In this document: one piece after another, positions 1 to 8,886 of the stretch
Position numbering within the stretch: the first letter of the stretch is position 1
How the letters are laid out: every line of letters begins with the position of its first letter
Assembly: GCF_000331535.1 (NCBI RefSeq)
Contig: NZ_AMZN01000001.1
Location: 37,669 to 101,668 of the forward strand
Length of the DNA stretch: 64,000 bases
Origin: Fulvivirga imtechensis AK7
GTDB taxonomy: Bacteria > Bacteroidota > Bacteroidia > Cytophagales > Cyclobacteriaceae
Reading direction: 5' to 3'
Position numbers and translations under genes: made by a program
The notes under the pieces: model-generated
Told to the model about the DNA's origin: nothing
Seen by the model: the letters and a program-made list of their open reading frames with translations, nothing else
Database searches by the model: none

Positions 1-1
1 G

Positions 2-595
2 TTTCCCTCATTGTTTCTTTTGAATACAGCGCTTTTAGCCGGAGTTGCTTATTGGACGCTTTACAAAGCTTCCGACATCATGATGTTCGAGCTTAATAAA
101 AAAAGGCTTTTATGGGGAATAGTTACCAGTGCCATTTTATTCAATATCCCGTTTTTTGCCGATGGCTTTTTATCATTTATCTTATGGCTAGCAGTGCTTC
201 CCACCGTATACTATAGCTTGTTTATCTATCTGCAGGCCAAAAGATCATTTATTTCCGCAATGGGTTTTTTTAAGGGATTCTTAGTGCAGAGTTCGGGTCG
301 TATTCTAGGATTATATTCGCTGCTGTTATTTATTGCATTTGTGTTTTTTGTTTTGGTTGATTCCCCGTTTTTTGCTTTCTACCTTGATTTCCTAACCTCC
401 AATTTTGTGCTTGACCCTGATACGACATACTATGTAGGGCTGGTGCTCAACGGACTTGTTATTACCATATCTATCACCCTGATTTTACCATTGTTTTTGT
501 ATGGTTTTTCACTGCAATATTTTAGCTTGCTTGAAATAAAGGAAGCAGGTTGGTTAAAGCAGCAGATCGAGCTATTTGGAAAGGACACGGAATGA
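2..595 (+). CDS. Membrane protein of the DUF4129/MoxR/DUF58 operon, 5' end outside window
   Basis: The frame is open from the first bases, and the first possible start inside the window is a TTG at 11, so the protein probably begins upstream. About 195 residues are visible. They are almost entirely hydrophobic, with roughly five to six membrane segments and a short charged C-terminus. I do not recognise a named family. Position is the main clue: in Bacteroidota a polytopic protein of this kind usually precedes the DUF4129, DUF4350, MoxR and DUF58 genes. Its stop overlaps the next start as ATGA (592-595), so translation is probably coupled. Function is unknown; a structural role in the membrane assembly of this operon is inference. 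Confidence 0.7.
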   Translation, partial: FPSLFLLNTALLAGVAYWTLYKASDIMMFELNKKRLLWGIVTSAILFNIPFFADGFLSFILWLAVLPTVYYSLFIYLQAKRSFISAMGFFKGFLVQSSGRILGLYSLLLFIAFVFFVLVDSPFFAFYLDFLTSNFVLDPDTTYYVGLVLNGLVITISITLILPLFLYGFSLQYFSLLEIKEAGWLKQQIELFGKDTE

Positions 596-1344
596 TGAGG
601 ATGCGTGGTATTTGTTTATTAATATTTGGATTAACATTTGTTTTGTCCGGCCTGAGAGGACAGGAATTCGAATCGTTTGACAGGAAGGAGTGGCGTCAGA
701 TTACAAAAGATATTGACTATTCTCCCGATGGAAAGGGGGGTAATGCAGGTGAGAATAATATGCCTCGGGGAAAAGGAAATGCCGGCAAAGGACGACAGCG
801 TGGAGAACTTCAGGATGATAATACTTCGCGTCCGATCAGCGGCTCTGGATGGGGAACCATCTTTCCTTTCGCAGGTCCGGTTTTAAAAATCATTTTTATA
901 GTGCTGGCGATTGCGGTACTGGTGTTGGTGATCAGCAAACTGGTGGGTAATAATATTTGGCTCAAGAGGAAAAAGAAGGAGGGGGATCAGGAGCAAATGG
1001 CCTTAGAAGACATAGAGGAAAATCTGATGGAGTCAGATTTGATGCGCTGGCTACGAAAGGCTGTTGAAGACAAGAATTACCGGCTCGCTCTTCGGATCTA
1101 TTACTTAATGATCATTAAAGAGTTATCCATCAAAGGCCTTATAATCTGGAAGAAAGAAAAGACCAATCTTGAATACCTCTATGAAATGCGTGACCATGGC
1201 AGTCATTCGCAATTTGAGGAGATTACTGGTATCTATCAGTTGGTATGGTATGGCGAGAAGGAGTTAGGAGATGGGTACCTGATCAATGCCAGCCACAAGT
1301 TCAAGGATTATTTTCAAGCTATTAACACCCTTCAGAATGGATAG
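592..1344 (+). CDS. DUF4129 domain-containing protein
   Basis: A protein of 250 residues. I chose the ATG at 592 because it overlaps the preceding stop as ATGA and gives a clean signal peptide of about 22 residues ending at Gly-Gln. A low-complexity Gly/Asn/Lys-rich periplasmic linker follows, then one transmembrane helix near residues 95-120. The C-terminal half (about 135-240) is the soluble cytoplasmic part where DUF4129 lies, including a stretch like RKAVEDKNYRLALRIYYL. DUF4129 proteins are commonly encoded beside MoxR ATPases and DUF58 proteins, as here. The molecular role is not established. Eight bases overlap the next gene. Confidence 0.8.
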   Translation: MMRMRGICLLIFGLTFVLSGLRGQEFESFDRKEWRQITKDIDYSPDGKGGNAGENNMPRGKGNAGKGRQRGELQDDNTSRPISGSGWGTIFPFAGPVLKIIFIVLAIAVLVLVISKLVGNNIWLKRKKKEGDQEQMALEDIEENLMESDLMRWLRKAVEDKNYRLALRIYYLMIIKELSIKGLIIWKKEKTNLEYLYEMRDHGSHSQFEEITGIYQLVWYGEKELGDGYLINASHKFKDYFQAINTLQNG

Positions 1345-2539
1345 AAAAAAGCTGTTCATTATTATCGGGGCGTTGCTGGTGGGGGTCTTTCTTGTTTTCT
1401 ATTTTACGAAAGACCGGGACTCCAGGTTCTTTAGCTGGCGAGAGACCTTACGTATTGATAGCAAGGAGCCTTATGGTGCATTTGTTTTTCACCAGTTACT
1501 GAAATCACACTTCAGTGATTCCTTTACCATATTGGAGTCATCGTTGTCAGACACAATATCCGGCACACAACGCAACTCACTCTATGTGCTTTTGGGGCAG
1601 AGCGGCTACTATCAGTATGAAGATATTGATTCTCTGATGTCGTTTGTAAATGCTGGTAATGTTGCTTTTATAGCAACAAACGCTTTTCCCTATGATGTCA
1701 GTTATGAGATACTTACCGGTGAGTGTGGTATTATTCAGTCATGGCCGTCAGAGGAGGTAGAAATGAACCTCGAAAATGATTCGACACGTTACTGGTATAC
1801 CTACGTGCAGAATCATGAAGCTGCCGACTACTATTGGAATTATCTGGACAGTCTGATCTGTCCGCAGCAACTGGAGGCATTGGGACACTTTGAGGGAAGC
1901 AGAGCCAATTTTTTGCGGGCTCCTTATGGAGAAGGTTATTTTTACTTTCATACTACTCCGCTGGCGTTTACTAATTATTACCTTACGGATGAAGAGCACC
2001 TGGGTTATGTGGAAAATCTATTGGCTTACTTCCCGACCGGGCATATTTACTGGGATGAGTTCAGTAAACTTCCTTTTCAGGCTGGAAATGATAAGAATAG
2101 TCCGCTGAAGTACATACTTTCGCAGCCAGCACTTCGATGGGCATGGTATCTTTTATTGGCAGGCGTACTCATTTATTTCATCTTTTATGCCAGGCGCAGA
2201 CAAAGAATTATTCCTGTACTTGCTGCTAACCGCAATACATCAATAGAGTTTGCCGAAACCATGGGATACCTCTATTTTGAGGAACAGAATCATAAGAAAA
2301 TAGCTGATCATAAAATGAACCTCTTTATGGCATTTGTGAGGAACAGGTATTATCTGCATACGAATAATGTGAATGACCAGTTGATCAGAAAAATAAGCCT
2401 GAAATCTCATGTGTCTGAAGACGAGGTGCACAAGATTTTTAAAGAATACCAAAGGCTTGATTTTAAAGTGGAAATATCAGCTAATGAGCTCATTAGATTT
2501 CACGAAATGATTGAGTCGTTCTATCAAAAAAGTAAATAA
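1337..2539 (+). CDS. DUF4350 domain-containing membrane protein
   Basis: The start at ATG 1337 overlaps the previous gene by 8 bp and puts a membrane anchor immediately at the N-terminus (about residues 6-22). The 400-residue protein then has an extracytoplasmic region with the motif SKEPYGAFVFHQLL typical of DUF4350, which resembles a glutamine-amidotransferase-like fold. A second membrane helix lies near 265-285, followed by a cytoplasmic tail of about 110 residues. It sits third in the DUF4129-DUF4350-MoxR-DUF58 operon, with 17 bp before moxR. The family has no established biochemical function; membership of a MoxR-dependent membrane complex is inferred from synteny. Confidence 0.8.
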   Translation: MDRKKLFIIIGALLVGVFLVFYFTKDRDSRFFSWRETLRIDSKEPYGAFVFHQLLKSHFSDSFTILESSLSDTISGTQRNSLYVLLGQSGYYQYEDIDSLMSFVNAGNVAFIATNAFPYDVSYEILTGECGIIQSWPSEEVEMNLENDSTRYWYTYVQNHEAADYYWNYLDSLICPQQLEALGHFEGSRANFLRAPYGEGYFYFHTTPLAFTNYYLTDEEHLGYVENLLAYFPTGHIYWDEFSKLPFQAGNDKNSPLKYILSQPALRWAWYLLLAGVLIYFIFYARRRQRIIPVLAANRNTSIEFAETMGYLYFEEQNHKKIADHKMNLFMAFVRNRYYLHTNNVNDQLIRKISLKSHVSEDEVHKIFKEYQRLDFKVEISANELIRFHEMIESFYQKSK

Positions 2540-2556
2540 GAAGAAAATATAGATTA

Positions 2557-3534
2557 ATGGAAGAAGAAAATATACAAGTAGATGAAAAGCTGGTTCGCTT
2601 CAGGGAAAGTGTGAATGCCGTGAGGCAGGAAATAAAGAAGCTCCTTGTTGGACAGGATCAACTGGTAGACCTGATGATGGTGTCACTTTTTACCAAAGGA
2701 CACATATTATTAGAAGGGGTACCCGGACTGGCCAAAACTATGGGAGCAAAATTATTTGCCCAAACTTTGTCGGTTAACTACAGTCGCATCCAGTTCACAC
2801 CGGACCTCATGCCTTCCGATGTTGTAGGCACTTCGGTGTTTAATCTTAAAAATTCGGAGTTTGTGTTTAATTCCGGGCCGGTATTTTCCAATATTGTTCT
2901 CATAGATGAGATCAACCGGGCGCCCGCAAAAACGCAGGCAGCCCTCTTTGAAGTAATGGAAGAACGACAGGTGACAGTGGATGGCACCACCTACCCAATG
3001 GAATTTCCATTTATGATCATTGCCACACAAAATCCGATAGAGCAGGAGGGTACATACAGACTTCCTGAGGCACAACTCGACCGGTTCCTTTTTAAGATTA
3101 AGCTGGATTATCCAAACCTGGAGGAAGAAAAGCTTATTCTTAGAAAGTTCAGGCAGAACTTCTCACTAGAGTTAATGAAGACCGTAAAGGCGGTACTGAA
3201 GGAAAAGGATATCAAAGAAGCGGGACAGTTGATAGAGAAGGTACATATAAAAGATGAGATCCTCGATTATATTGCGGAGATCATCTTTGATACTCGTAAT
3301 AATGGCGATCTATTCCTGGGCGCTTCCCCCAGGGCGTCTCTGGCGCTTATGCGGGCCTCAAAAGCAGTTGCAGCCATCAATGCACGAGATTTTGTGATCC
3401 CCGATGACGTAAAATTTGTATCAAAGGCTGTGCTGAACCATCGTATCATTCTCAACCCCGACAGGGAGCTTGAAGGAATGGAACCAGAAGATGTTATCGA
3501 AGAGATCATCAAGAAAACTGAAGTGCCCAGGTGA
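2557..3534 (+). CDS. MoxR family AAA+ ATPase
   Basis: A complete 325-residue AAA+ protein. Walker A is GVPGLAKT at residues 54-61 and Walker B is IVLIDE at 113-118, followed by INRAPAKTQAALFEVMEE, a MoxR signature. The ATQNPIEQEGTY sensor region is near 155-167, and the arginine-bearing LPEAQLDRF follows it. MoxR proteins act as chaperone-like ATPases that help assemble or activate proteins with metal-ion-binding von Willebrand A domains. The immediate downstream partner, a DUF58 protein, fits that role. The stop TGA overlaps the GTG start of the DUF58 gene (GTGA at 3531-3534). Confidence 0.95.
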   Translation: MEEENIQVDEKLVRFRESVNAVRQEIKKLLVGQDQLVDLMMVSLFTKGHILLEGVPGLAKTMGAKLFAQTLSVNYSRIQFTPDLMPSDVVGTSVFNLKNSEFVFNSGPVFSNIVLIDEINRAPAKTQAALFEVMEERQVTVDGTTYPMEFPFMIIATQNPIEQEGTYRLPEAQLDRFLFKIKLDYPNLEEEKLILRKFRQNFSLELMKTVKAVLKEKDIKEAGQLIEKVHIKDEILDYIAEIIFDTRNNGDLFLGASPRASLALMRASKAVAAINARDFVIPDDVKFVSKAVLNHRIILNPDRELEGMEPEDVIEEIIKKTEVPR

Positions 3535-4862
3535 TAAAACTACGCAACTTGTATCTGCCTTCCAGATTCTTTTACCTACTGGGAGGCATCATTTTCATAT
3601 TTGTACTGGGCTTTGTATGGCCAGTATTTTTGGCTATTGGCCAAACAACTTTACTGGCACTGGCAGCTACACTGATCGTGGATGTTCTGCTGCTATATAA
3701 CAAATCGCTGAAGCTGAGGTGTGTGCGGATTACCTCAAGGCTTATGTCGCTTGGAAATGAAAATGAGGTGAAGTTGAGAATAGCAAGTGCCGCTGGTATT
3801 CCTCTTATTATTGATGCGGTAGATGAATTGCCCTACCAACTCCAACAGCGAGATTTTCGGCTGAAGTTTATGATCAATCCCGGAGAAAGAAAGCTATTGG
3901 TATATCATGTGCGGCCATTGGTGAGGGGAGTCTATAATTTTGGCCGCCTGCATCTGTTTTTGTCTTCTGCAATCGGTTTAATACAAAGAAGGTTATCGTT
4001 TGAAATTCAGCAGGATATTGCGGTGTATCCCTCTATCATGGACATGAAGAAGTACGAGCTGAGATCTGCCATGAGCGCCACCGCTAACTTTGGAATCAAA
4101 AAGATCAGAAGGATAGGGCATAGTTATGAATTTGAGCAGATCAAGGAATATACCAGAGGCGATGACTATAAAAGTATGAACTGGAAGGCTACGTCACGGA
4201 TCAATAAGCTGATGGTAAATAGCTACACAGATGAGAAGGCCCAGCAGGTGTACTGCCTGATCGATAAGAGTCGTTATATGAAAATGCCTTTTAATGGTCT
4301 CAGCTTACTTGACTATTCGATTAACTCGAGTTTAGTTATTGCGAATACATCGCTTCAGAAGCAGGATAAGGCGGGATTGATCACTTTTTCGGACCGGGTG
4401 GAAAGTATGATTCGGGCCGATAGAAATCGCAATCAGCTTAAACTGATACTCGAAACTTTATACAAAGAGGAGGAGTCGATGCTGGATGCTAATTATGAAA
4501 AGATGTACCCTGCCCTGCAGCGAACGCTTAGAAGCAGAAGTCTTATATTCCTGTTTACCAATTTTGAGAGTGTGCATTCTTTGGAACGGGTATTGCCTGC
4601 TCTTAGAAAGATCAATAAATCGCATTTGTTGGTCGTCATAGTATTTGAGAATAAGGAGTTGATAGAATACTACAATGCTGAGAAGAAATCCCTCAAAGAC
4701 ATCTATTACAAAACAATTGCTCACAAGCTGGCTGCTGATCGGGAGCAAATAGCCAACGAGCTTCGGCACTATGGCATTCAATACATCTTTACCCGCCCTG
4801 AGCATTTGTCTATCAATGCCATTAATAAATACCTGGAATTAAAGAGTAGGGGCATGATATAA
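3531..4862 (+). CDS. DUF58 domain-containing protein, MoxR partner
   Basis: This 443-residue protein starts at GTG 3531 inside the moxR stop. Two hydrophobic segments near residues 13-50 anchor the N-terminus. A beta-rich region follows, then the conserved DUF58 block near residues 195-235 with RRIGHSYEFEQIKEY and TRGDDYKSMNWKATSR. The rest has a von Willebrand A-like fold (QQVYCLIDKSRYM near 238), although the DxSxS metal site looks altered to DKSRY. DUF58 proteins are encoded beside MoxR ATPases across bacteria and are their presumed client. It is the last gene of the operon. Confidence 0.92.
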   Translation: MIKLRNLYLPSRFFYLLGGIIFIFVLGFVWPVFLAIGQTTLLALAATLIVDVLLLYNKSLKLRCVRITSRLMSLGNENEVKLRIASAAGIPLIIDAVDELPYQLQQRDFRLKFMINPGERKLLVYHVRPLVRGVYNFGRLHLFLSSAIGLIQRRLSFEIQQDIAVYPSIMDMKKYELRSAMSATANFGIKKIRRIGHSYEFEQIKEYTRGDDYKSMNWKATSRINKLMVNSYTDEKAQQVYCLIDKSRYMKMPFNGLSLLDYSINSSLVIANTSLQKQDKAGLITFSDRVESMIRADRNRNQLKLILETLYKEEESMLDANYEKMYPALQRTLRSRSLIFLFTNFESVHSLERVLPALRKINKSHLLVVIVFENKELIEYYNAEKKSLKDIYYKTIAHKLAADREQIANELRHYGIQYIFTRPEHLSINAINKYLELKSRGMI

Positions 4863-4980
4863 AGTTTCACACTATCGTATATTTCTCATTTTCAGAGATC
4901 AAATGACTTTTTGCACCTAACTATCCAAGGTTGTGATTGTTATTAGAAAAAATAATAATTCAATAAATCAAGGATATACT

Positions 4981-5427
4981 ATGGAAGCAAAGGTAGCTAG
5001 TGAAATAAAAGAGATATTTGAAGTGCTTAACGAAAGGATCAAGGGCTATGAAAAAGCTTTTAACAATGCTGAGGCTCCTGAAATTAAGTCCATATTTGAG
5101 AAATATATGCTCCAGTCGATAAGCTTTGAAGAAGAGCTGAGGCCATTTTCAACCAAACGTCCCGAAGACGCGGGTACACGAGTGGTTGGTGATGTCTGGA
5201 GGTTCTGGATGGACATAAAAAAAGCACTGTCAGCCAATACCGATGAAGCTATGATCAATGCTTCAATTACCGGTGAAGAGGCGGCAATTGACAAATACCA
5301 GCATGTGTTAAGGGATCCGGATCTCTCTTCTAACCTAAGAGAGCGCCTGGAGCAGCAGTTGATCGAACTTCGTGGCGCTCACGGCAACTTATGCCGTTTG
5401 AGGGATCTTGTAAAAGAGTCGCATTAG
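4981..5427 (+). CDS. PA2169-type four-helix bundle protein (DUF2383)
   Basis: The ATG at 4981 gives 148 residues. An upstream GTG at 4933 is in frame but adds a low-complexity N-terminus unlike the family. The protein is predicted all-helical and ferritin-like. Its diagnostic segment is the region around GTRVVGDVWRFWMDIKKAL (about residues 60-80), which matches the GTSVAGDIHRKWMNLK segment of the paralogue at 31317-31775. DUF2383/PA2169 proteins are small stress-associated bundle proteins of unknown activity. No obvious partner genes; the DUF58 operon ends 118 bp upstream. Confidence 0.85.
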   Translation: MEAKVASEIKEIFEVLNERIKGYEKAFNNAEAPEIKSIFEKYMLQSISFEEELRPFSTKRPEDAGTRVVGDVWRFWMDIKKALSANTDEAMINASITGEEAAIDKYQHVLRDPDLSSNLRERLEQQLIELRGAHGNLCRLRDLVKESH

Positions 5428-5457
5428 AGAGAAGTCCGAAGTCCGAAGTCTGAAGTA

Positions 5458-5518
5458 AAGAAGTGCAAAACTGGTCGGATGAGCATGTTTTTAAAACAAG
5501 TCTCATCGGGTGAATGAT
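5458..5518. repeat. Duplicated hairpin repeat, copy 1
   Basis: A 61-base unit repeated at 5726-5786 with one substitution (GGTCGG versus GATCGG). Each copy folds on itself: CGGATGAG pairs with CTCATCGG-like sequence, and the inner TGTTTTTAAAACA is also palindromic. No coding potential is seen in it. Confidence 0.85.
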
Positions 5519-5725
5519 TTTTGAAAGTCGGAAGACGGAAATTGGAAGAACCTGAATAGAAGACGGTGATCGGTAATGCGAAACCTGTGAGTTTTTATAT
5601 ACGCGCTCATTCTCCTCCTTCGGAGATACAGAGGTGGATTGACGCTTAGCGCTTAGCGCCCGGCTCCACGCTCTACCACCTCCGTCCTTCGGACACCTCC
5701 GCCAGCGGAGGACAGTGACGGATGT

Positions 5726-5786
5726 AAGAAGTGCAAAACTGATCGGATGAGCATGTTTTTAAAACAAGTCTCATCGGGTGAATGAT
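5726..5786. repeat. Duplicated hairpin repeat, copy 2
   Basis: Second copy of the 61-base hairpin unit at 5458-5518, in direct orientation and about 270 bp downstream of it. It ends about 20 bp before the minus-strand terminator at 5807-5839. Confidence 0.85.
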
Positions 5787-5806
5787 GACTATAATGAGGT
5801 AGCCTT

Positions 5807-5839
5807 AAAAAAATAATCCGGCCGCAGAAGCCGGATTAT
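5807..5839 (-). terminator. Rho-independent terminator, minus strand
   Basis: A perfect 10-bp stem, ATAATCCGGC (5813-5822) with GCCGGATTAT (5830-5839), has a 7-base loop. Read on the minus strand it is followed by a run of seven T (5813-5807). It lies 280 bp past the cydB stop and probably ends the cydAB transcript, or an unannotated minus-strand RNA between 6119 and 5840. Confidence 0.75.
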
Positions 5840-6119
5840 CAAACATTAGGAATTAGATTAACTTAATGGAGAATATTTTCTTCAACTTTTCTTAAATCAC
5901 CATATACAAAAGATGTTCCTTTATTTTAAACTGCTTCAATGCTTAAAATTTAGCCGTTTGAAGCATCTACTTCTTCATGTAATCCCCAAATAACCTCAAA
6001 AATGTGGAGAAATATTCTCAAAATTGCACAAAGGCATGATGCCGTTATTTAGAAATTGTTACTGAAAACAGGGAATCAGTTTGAAGCCCCTTAACAATCT
6101 TTTACATTTCGGTTCCTGT

Positions 6120-7136
6120 TCACACAGTTTCCCTGGTATTCTCCTTTTGAAACTTATAGATAAGATAAAACAGAGCAGGCAGGATGAACAGGCTCCCCAT
6201 TATTAAAGCCCAGCCCAAGCCATCTACCGGGCCCTTGTTTGCTGCGGCATCCAGCAGAGACAGGTTGTCGCCATTGCTGGTTACGACAAAGTCAGGAAAA
6301 TAAAGATAGCTCACTGCAAAAAGTATCATCGTAATTTGGAATCCAGCAGTGAGCCTGATCCTGACTTTGCTTCTGCGCTTGAGGAACTGCCATAGCAGGA
6401 TCAGAGAAAGTGTGGCTGCTATAAGTGCCGTTAACGTCACCGGTTGACTGATAAGCTCTCTCATAAGCTTTAATCCCTCTATTTCCGCAGCTATGAATAC
6501 CAACCCACCTGTAGTAACTGTGGTAATGTTAAAAAGACGCGATTTTCTGATGAAAACGGTTTTCATTGCCTCATCTTTTGTTTCACCCGTTAAGTAAATG
6601 GCAGCCAGGAACCCACAAATGGAAACAGTAAATAGTCCTACGGCAAACGAAAAATAATTTATCCATGTCCAGATGTAGCCTTCGCTGAAAGTTTGGGCTT
6701 CAGGGTCAATATTCCCCGCAAGTAAGGAACCTGCTATTATTCCCAGAAATAACGGAGTGATGAAGCTGGAATAAGTAAATATAAAGTTGTAGACCTGTTG
6801 CATGTCATCCTTCACCGCATCGTAATGGCGAAAAATAAATGCCGTACCTCTTCCAATAATACCGAAAAGCATTAATAGCAGAGGGATGTGCAGGTGGACG
6901 GAAAGAATGCTGTAGATAGCCGGAAATCCTACAAACAGGATAACAATAACTATGATCAGCCACATGTGGTTGGCCTCCCAGATAGGGCCTATAGTTTTGT
7001 AGGTGAGTGTTCTTACTTGCGTACGCACTTTGCCTCCGGATGTCAGTTCAATAATGCCGGCTCCGAAATCAGCTCCCCCAAACAAGATGTAGAGGAGTAT
7101 GGAAAGGTATAAAAAAGCTATTACAACGTATATCAT
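6120..7136 (-). CDS. cydB: Cytochrome bd quinol oxidase subunit II
   Basis: A 338-residue polytopic protein with about eight to nine membrane helices. The N-terminal motif LFGGADFGAGIIEL (about 17-30) corresponds to the conserved first-helix region of CydB, and GPIWEANHMWLI (about 50-61) is characteristic of the family. Together with CydA it forms the high-affinity cytochrome bd oxidase in the cytoplasmic membrane, which reduces O2 with quinol electrons. It lies downstream of cydA on the minus strand. The 160-bp gap between them is unusual and is filled by a MITE-like element at 7153-7300. No small cydX-like gene is evident. Confidence 0.96.
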   Translation of the reverse strand: MIYVVIAFLYLSILLYILFGGADFGAGIIELTSGGKVRTQVRTLTYKTIGPIWEANHMWLIIVIVILFVGFPAIYSILSVHLHIPLLLMLFGIIGRGTAFIFRHYDAVKDDMQQVYNFIFTYSSFITPLFLGIIAGSLLAGNIDPEAQTFSEGYIWTWINYFSFAVGLFTVSICGFLAAIYLTGETKDEAMKTVFIRKSRLFNITTVTTGGLVFIAAEIEGLKLMRELISQPVTLTALIAATLSLILLWQFLKRRSKVRIRLTAGFQITMILFAVSYLYFPDFVVTSNGDNLSLLDAAANKGPVDGLGWALIMGSLFILPALFYLIYKFQKENTRETV

Positions 7137-7152
7137 ACAAAAGATGGATTAG

Positions 7153-7300
7153 TAGTGTCTCTAAGAAAACGTCAATGTCTGCGTTTCGTTTGTCCCAAAA
7201 ATGCTCTCGTACCTCAGTACGCTCCGCTTTTTGTGACTTCGTCCGGCACTTTGTCGGGAATGTTTTCTTAAAGCCACTTAGAGTTTTCTTACCAACACTA
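7153..7300. mobile_element. MITE-like element A, copy 1, between cydA and cydB
   Basis: A 148-bp element bounded by imperfect terminal inverted repeats. The left end is TAGTGTCTCTAAGAAAA, and the right end reads as its near reverse complement (TTTTCTTACCAACACTA). It shares ends and internal blocks with copies at 12688-12840, 46106-46228 and 62785-62927. The interior folds as a long imperfect hairpin with a core GTACCTCAGTAC. No ORF for a transposase is present, so it is non-autonomous. The last three bases (7298-7300) are the reverse complement of the cydA stop codon TAG. Exact boundaries and target duplication are uncertain; TA duplication is possible. Confidence 0.85.
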
Positions 7301-8641
7301 GTTAAGATAAAGAGAGTCGCCCGGATCATCGCCATTTGCATCATAGAGTACAGGAACCATTTTCATCTGCCTGTATAACAGAAAAGTAACAACAGCAGCC
7401 AGTGATATATACACTATGGTGAAAAGAATAAACGAATAGAAGATACCAGGCATGGGTGTTACAGCATCTTTGGTCTTCATTATCCCATATATTATCCACG
7501 GTTGCCGGCCCACTTCTGTTACTGTCCAGCCGGCCTCTACCGCTATGAAGCCAACAGGGGTGGCCGCGATAAAGAGCCGTAGAAACCATTTCTTCATTAT
7601 CCAGCTTTTCTTCTTCCACCGAGCAATAAAAAACAAAATACTAAGGGCTACCAGCGCCATCCCAAATAATACCATGATCTGAAATGCGAAATGTGTGATC
7701 AGCACCGGAGGGTGATATTCCGCGGGGATATCGTTGAGTCCGGTTACGCGAGCGTCAAAATCTCCATGAGCCAGATAGCTGAGCGCTCCGGGTATTCTTA
7801 TTGCATAGTCAACAGTTCGCTTTTCTTCATCAGGAATACCGCCAATGATCAGGTCCGCGTGATCTTCGGTCTCAAAATGAGCTTCCATGGCCGCCAGCTT
7901 AGCAGGTTGTCGCTGTGCTACATCTTTAGCGGCCACGTCACCTGTTAAAGGCTGTGCTATGGCTGAGACAGCTCCAAATACGAGGGCAATTTTAAATGCC
8001 TTAAGATGAAATCGTATATTTTTTCTTTTTAGAAGCATAATAGCGTGTATGCCGGCTACCCCGAACCCGGTGGCAACAAAGGCAGCCACGATCATATGTA
8101 ATGCTTGGGTAAACCAGGCATCGTTAAACATGGCTGCTATCGGATCAATATTGTGGTATTCTCCATTGACATAGTCAAAGCCTTCAGGGCTGTTCATCCA
8201 TCCATTGGCTGCTACTACAAGTATACCCGAGGCAATACCGCTGATCCCAACAACGACACCAGTTACCCAATGGAACCATTTGTTGAAACGGTCCCAGCCA
8301 TAGAGGAAGAAACCAATAGCGATCGCTTCTATGAAAAATGCCGTTCCTTCTAAAGAAAAGGGCATACCAAAAATAGGTCCTGCATGTTCCATAAACTGGG
8401 GCCAGAGAAGGCCCAATTCAAAAGAAAGGATGGTGCCGGAAACAGCGCCGGTTACAAAAAAGATGGCAACTCCCTTGCTCCAGGCTTTGGTCAGGTTTCT
8501 ATATTGCTCGTCATTGAAGCGCAGGTAAAGGTAATGTGAGGTGGCCATAAAAAAAGGCATTACCATACCGATGCAAGCAAAAATAATATGAAAGCCCAAA
8601 GACAGGGCCATTTGCGAGCGGGCTGCCAGCAAGTCATCCAT
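7298..8641 (-). CDS. cydA: Cytochrome bd quinol oxidase subunit I
   Basis: A 447-residue protein from ATG 8641. His18 in GFHIIFACIGM fits the axial ligand of heme b595. The Q-loop carries QRQPAKLAAMEAHFETED (about 245-262), and GRQPWIIYGIMKTKDAVTP near residue 380 is a strong family signature. The Q-loop is of the short type. CydA holds the hemes and the quinol site. The C-terminus ends NGDDPGDSLYLN, and its TAG stop is formed by the terminal bases of the MITE-like element at 7153-7300. The native C-terminus may therefore have been altered by insertion. cydB follows on the other side of that element. Confidence 0.97.
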   Translation of the reverse strand: MDDLLAARSQMALSLGFHIIFACIGMVMPFFMATSHYLYLRFNDEQYRNLTKAWSKGVAIFFVTGAVSGTILSFELGLLWPQFMEHAGPIFGMPFSLEGTAFFIEAIAIGFFLYGWDRFNKWFHWVTGVVVGISGIASGILVVAANGWMNSPEGFDYVNGEYHNIDPIAAMFNDAWFTQALHMIVAAFVATGFGVAGIHAIMLLKRKNIRFHLKAFKIALVFGAVSAIAQPLTGDVAAKDVAQRQPAKLAAMEAHFETEDHADLIIGGIPDEEKRTVDYAIRIPGALSYLAHGDFDARVTGLNDIPAEYHPPVLITHFAFQIMVLFGMALVALSILFFIARWKKKSWIMKKWFLRLFIAATPVGFIAVEAGWTVTEVGRQPWIIYGIMKTKDAVTPMPGIFYSFILFTIVYISLAAVVTFLLYRQMKMVPVLYDANGDDPGDSLYLN

Positions 8642-8886
8642 AGTAGCAATGTTTTGGTTTTAAAAACAGCCATGAATACTCGATTGTTGCTCTGCAAGCC
8701 TGAGCATTATGCCGTTATATAATGCTTTCAACAAGTATTCGTCTGTACCGTAAAAGTAGTCATCAAAGAACAAGTATCATTAGTTGTCGATGATGAATAT
8801 CTGTGATAATGTCATCTTTTTTTTATATATTATAATCACAACCTACCTGGATCAACTGAACACTGGAAAACTAAAAAAAAAATAAT

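Larger units (their letters stand above)
5428..6119. other. Repeat-rich intergenic region
   Basis: No gene is visible in these 692 bases between two converging genes. The region starts with a 7-bp tandem repeat (GAAGTCC units, 5430-5456). It then holds two copies of a 61-bp hairpin repeat (5458-5518 and 5726-5786), separated by GC-rich sequence with short repeats of CTTCGGA and CGCTTAG type, and a minus-strand terminator at 5807-5839. From 5840 to 6119 I see nothing beyond AT-rich sequence. Confidence 0.7.

Noticed and set aside
7069..7344. Minus-strand frame of 91 codons between cydA and cydB, candidate for a cydX-type subunit
   Set aside because: It reads through element A and has no single membrane helix of CydX type; it is a product of the repeat.
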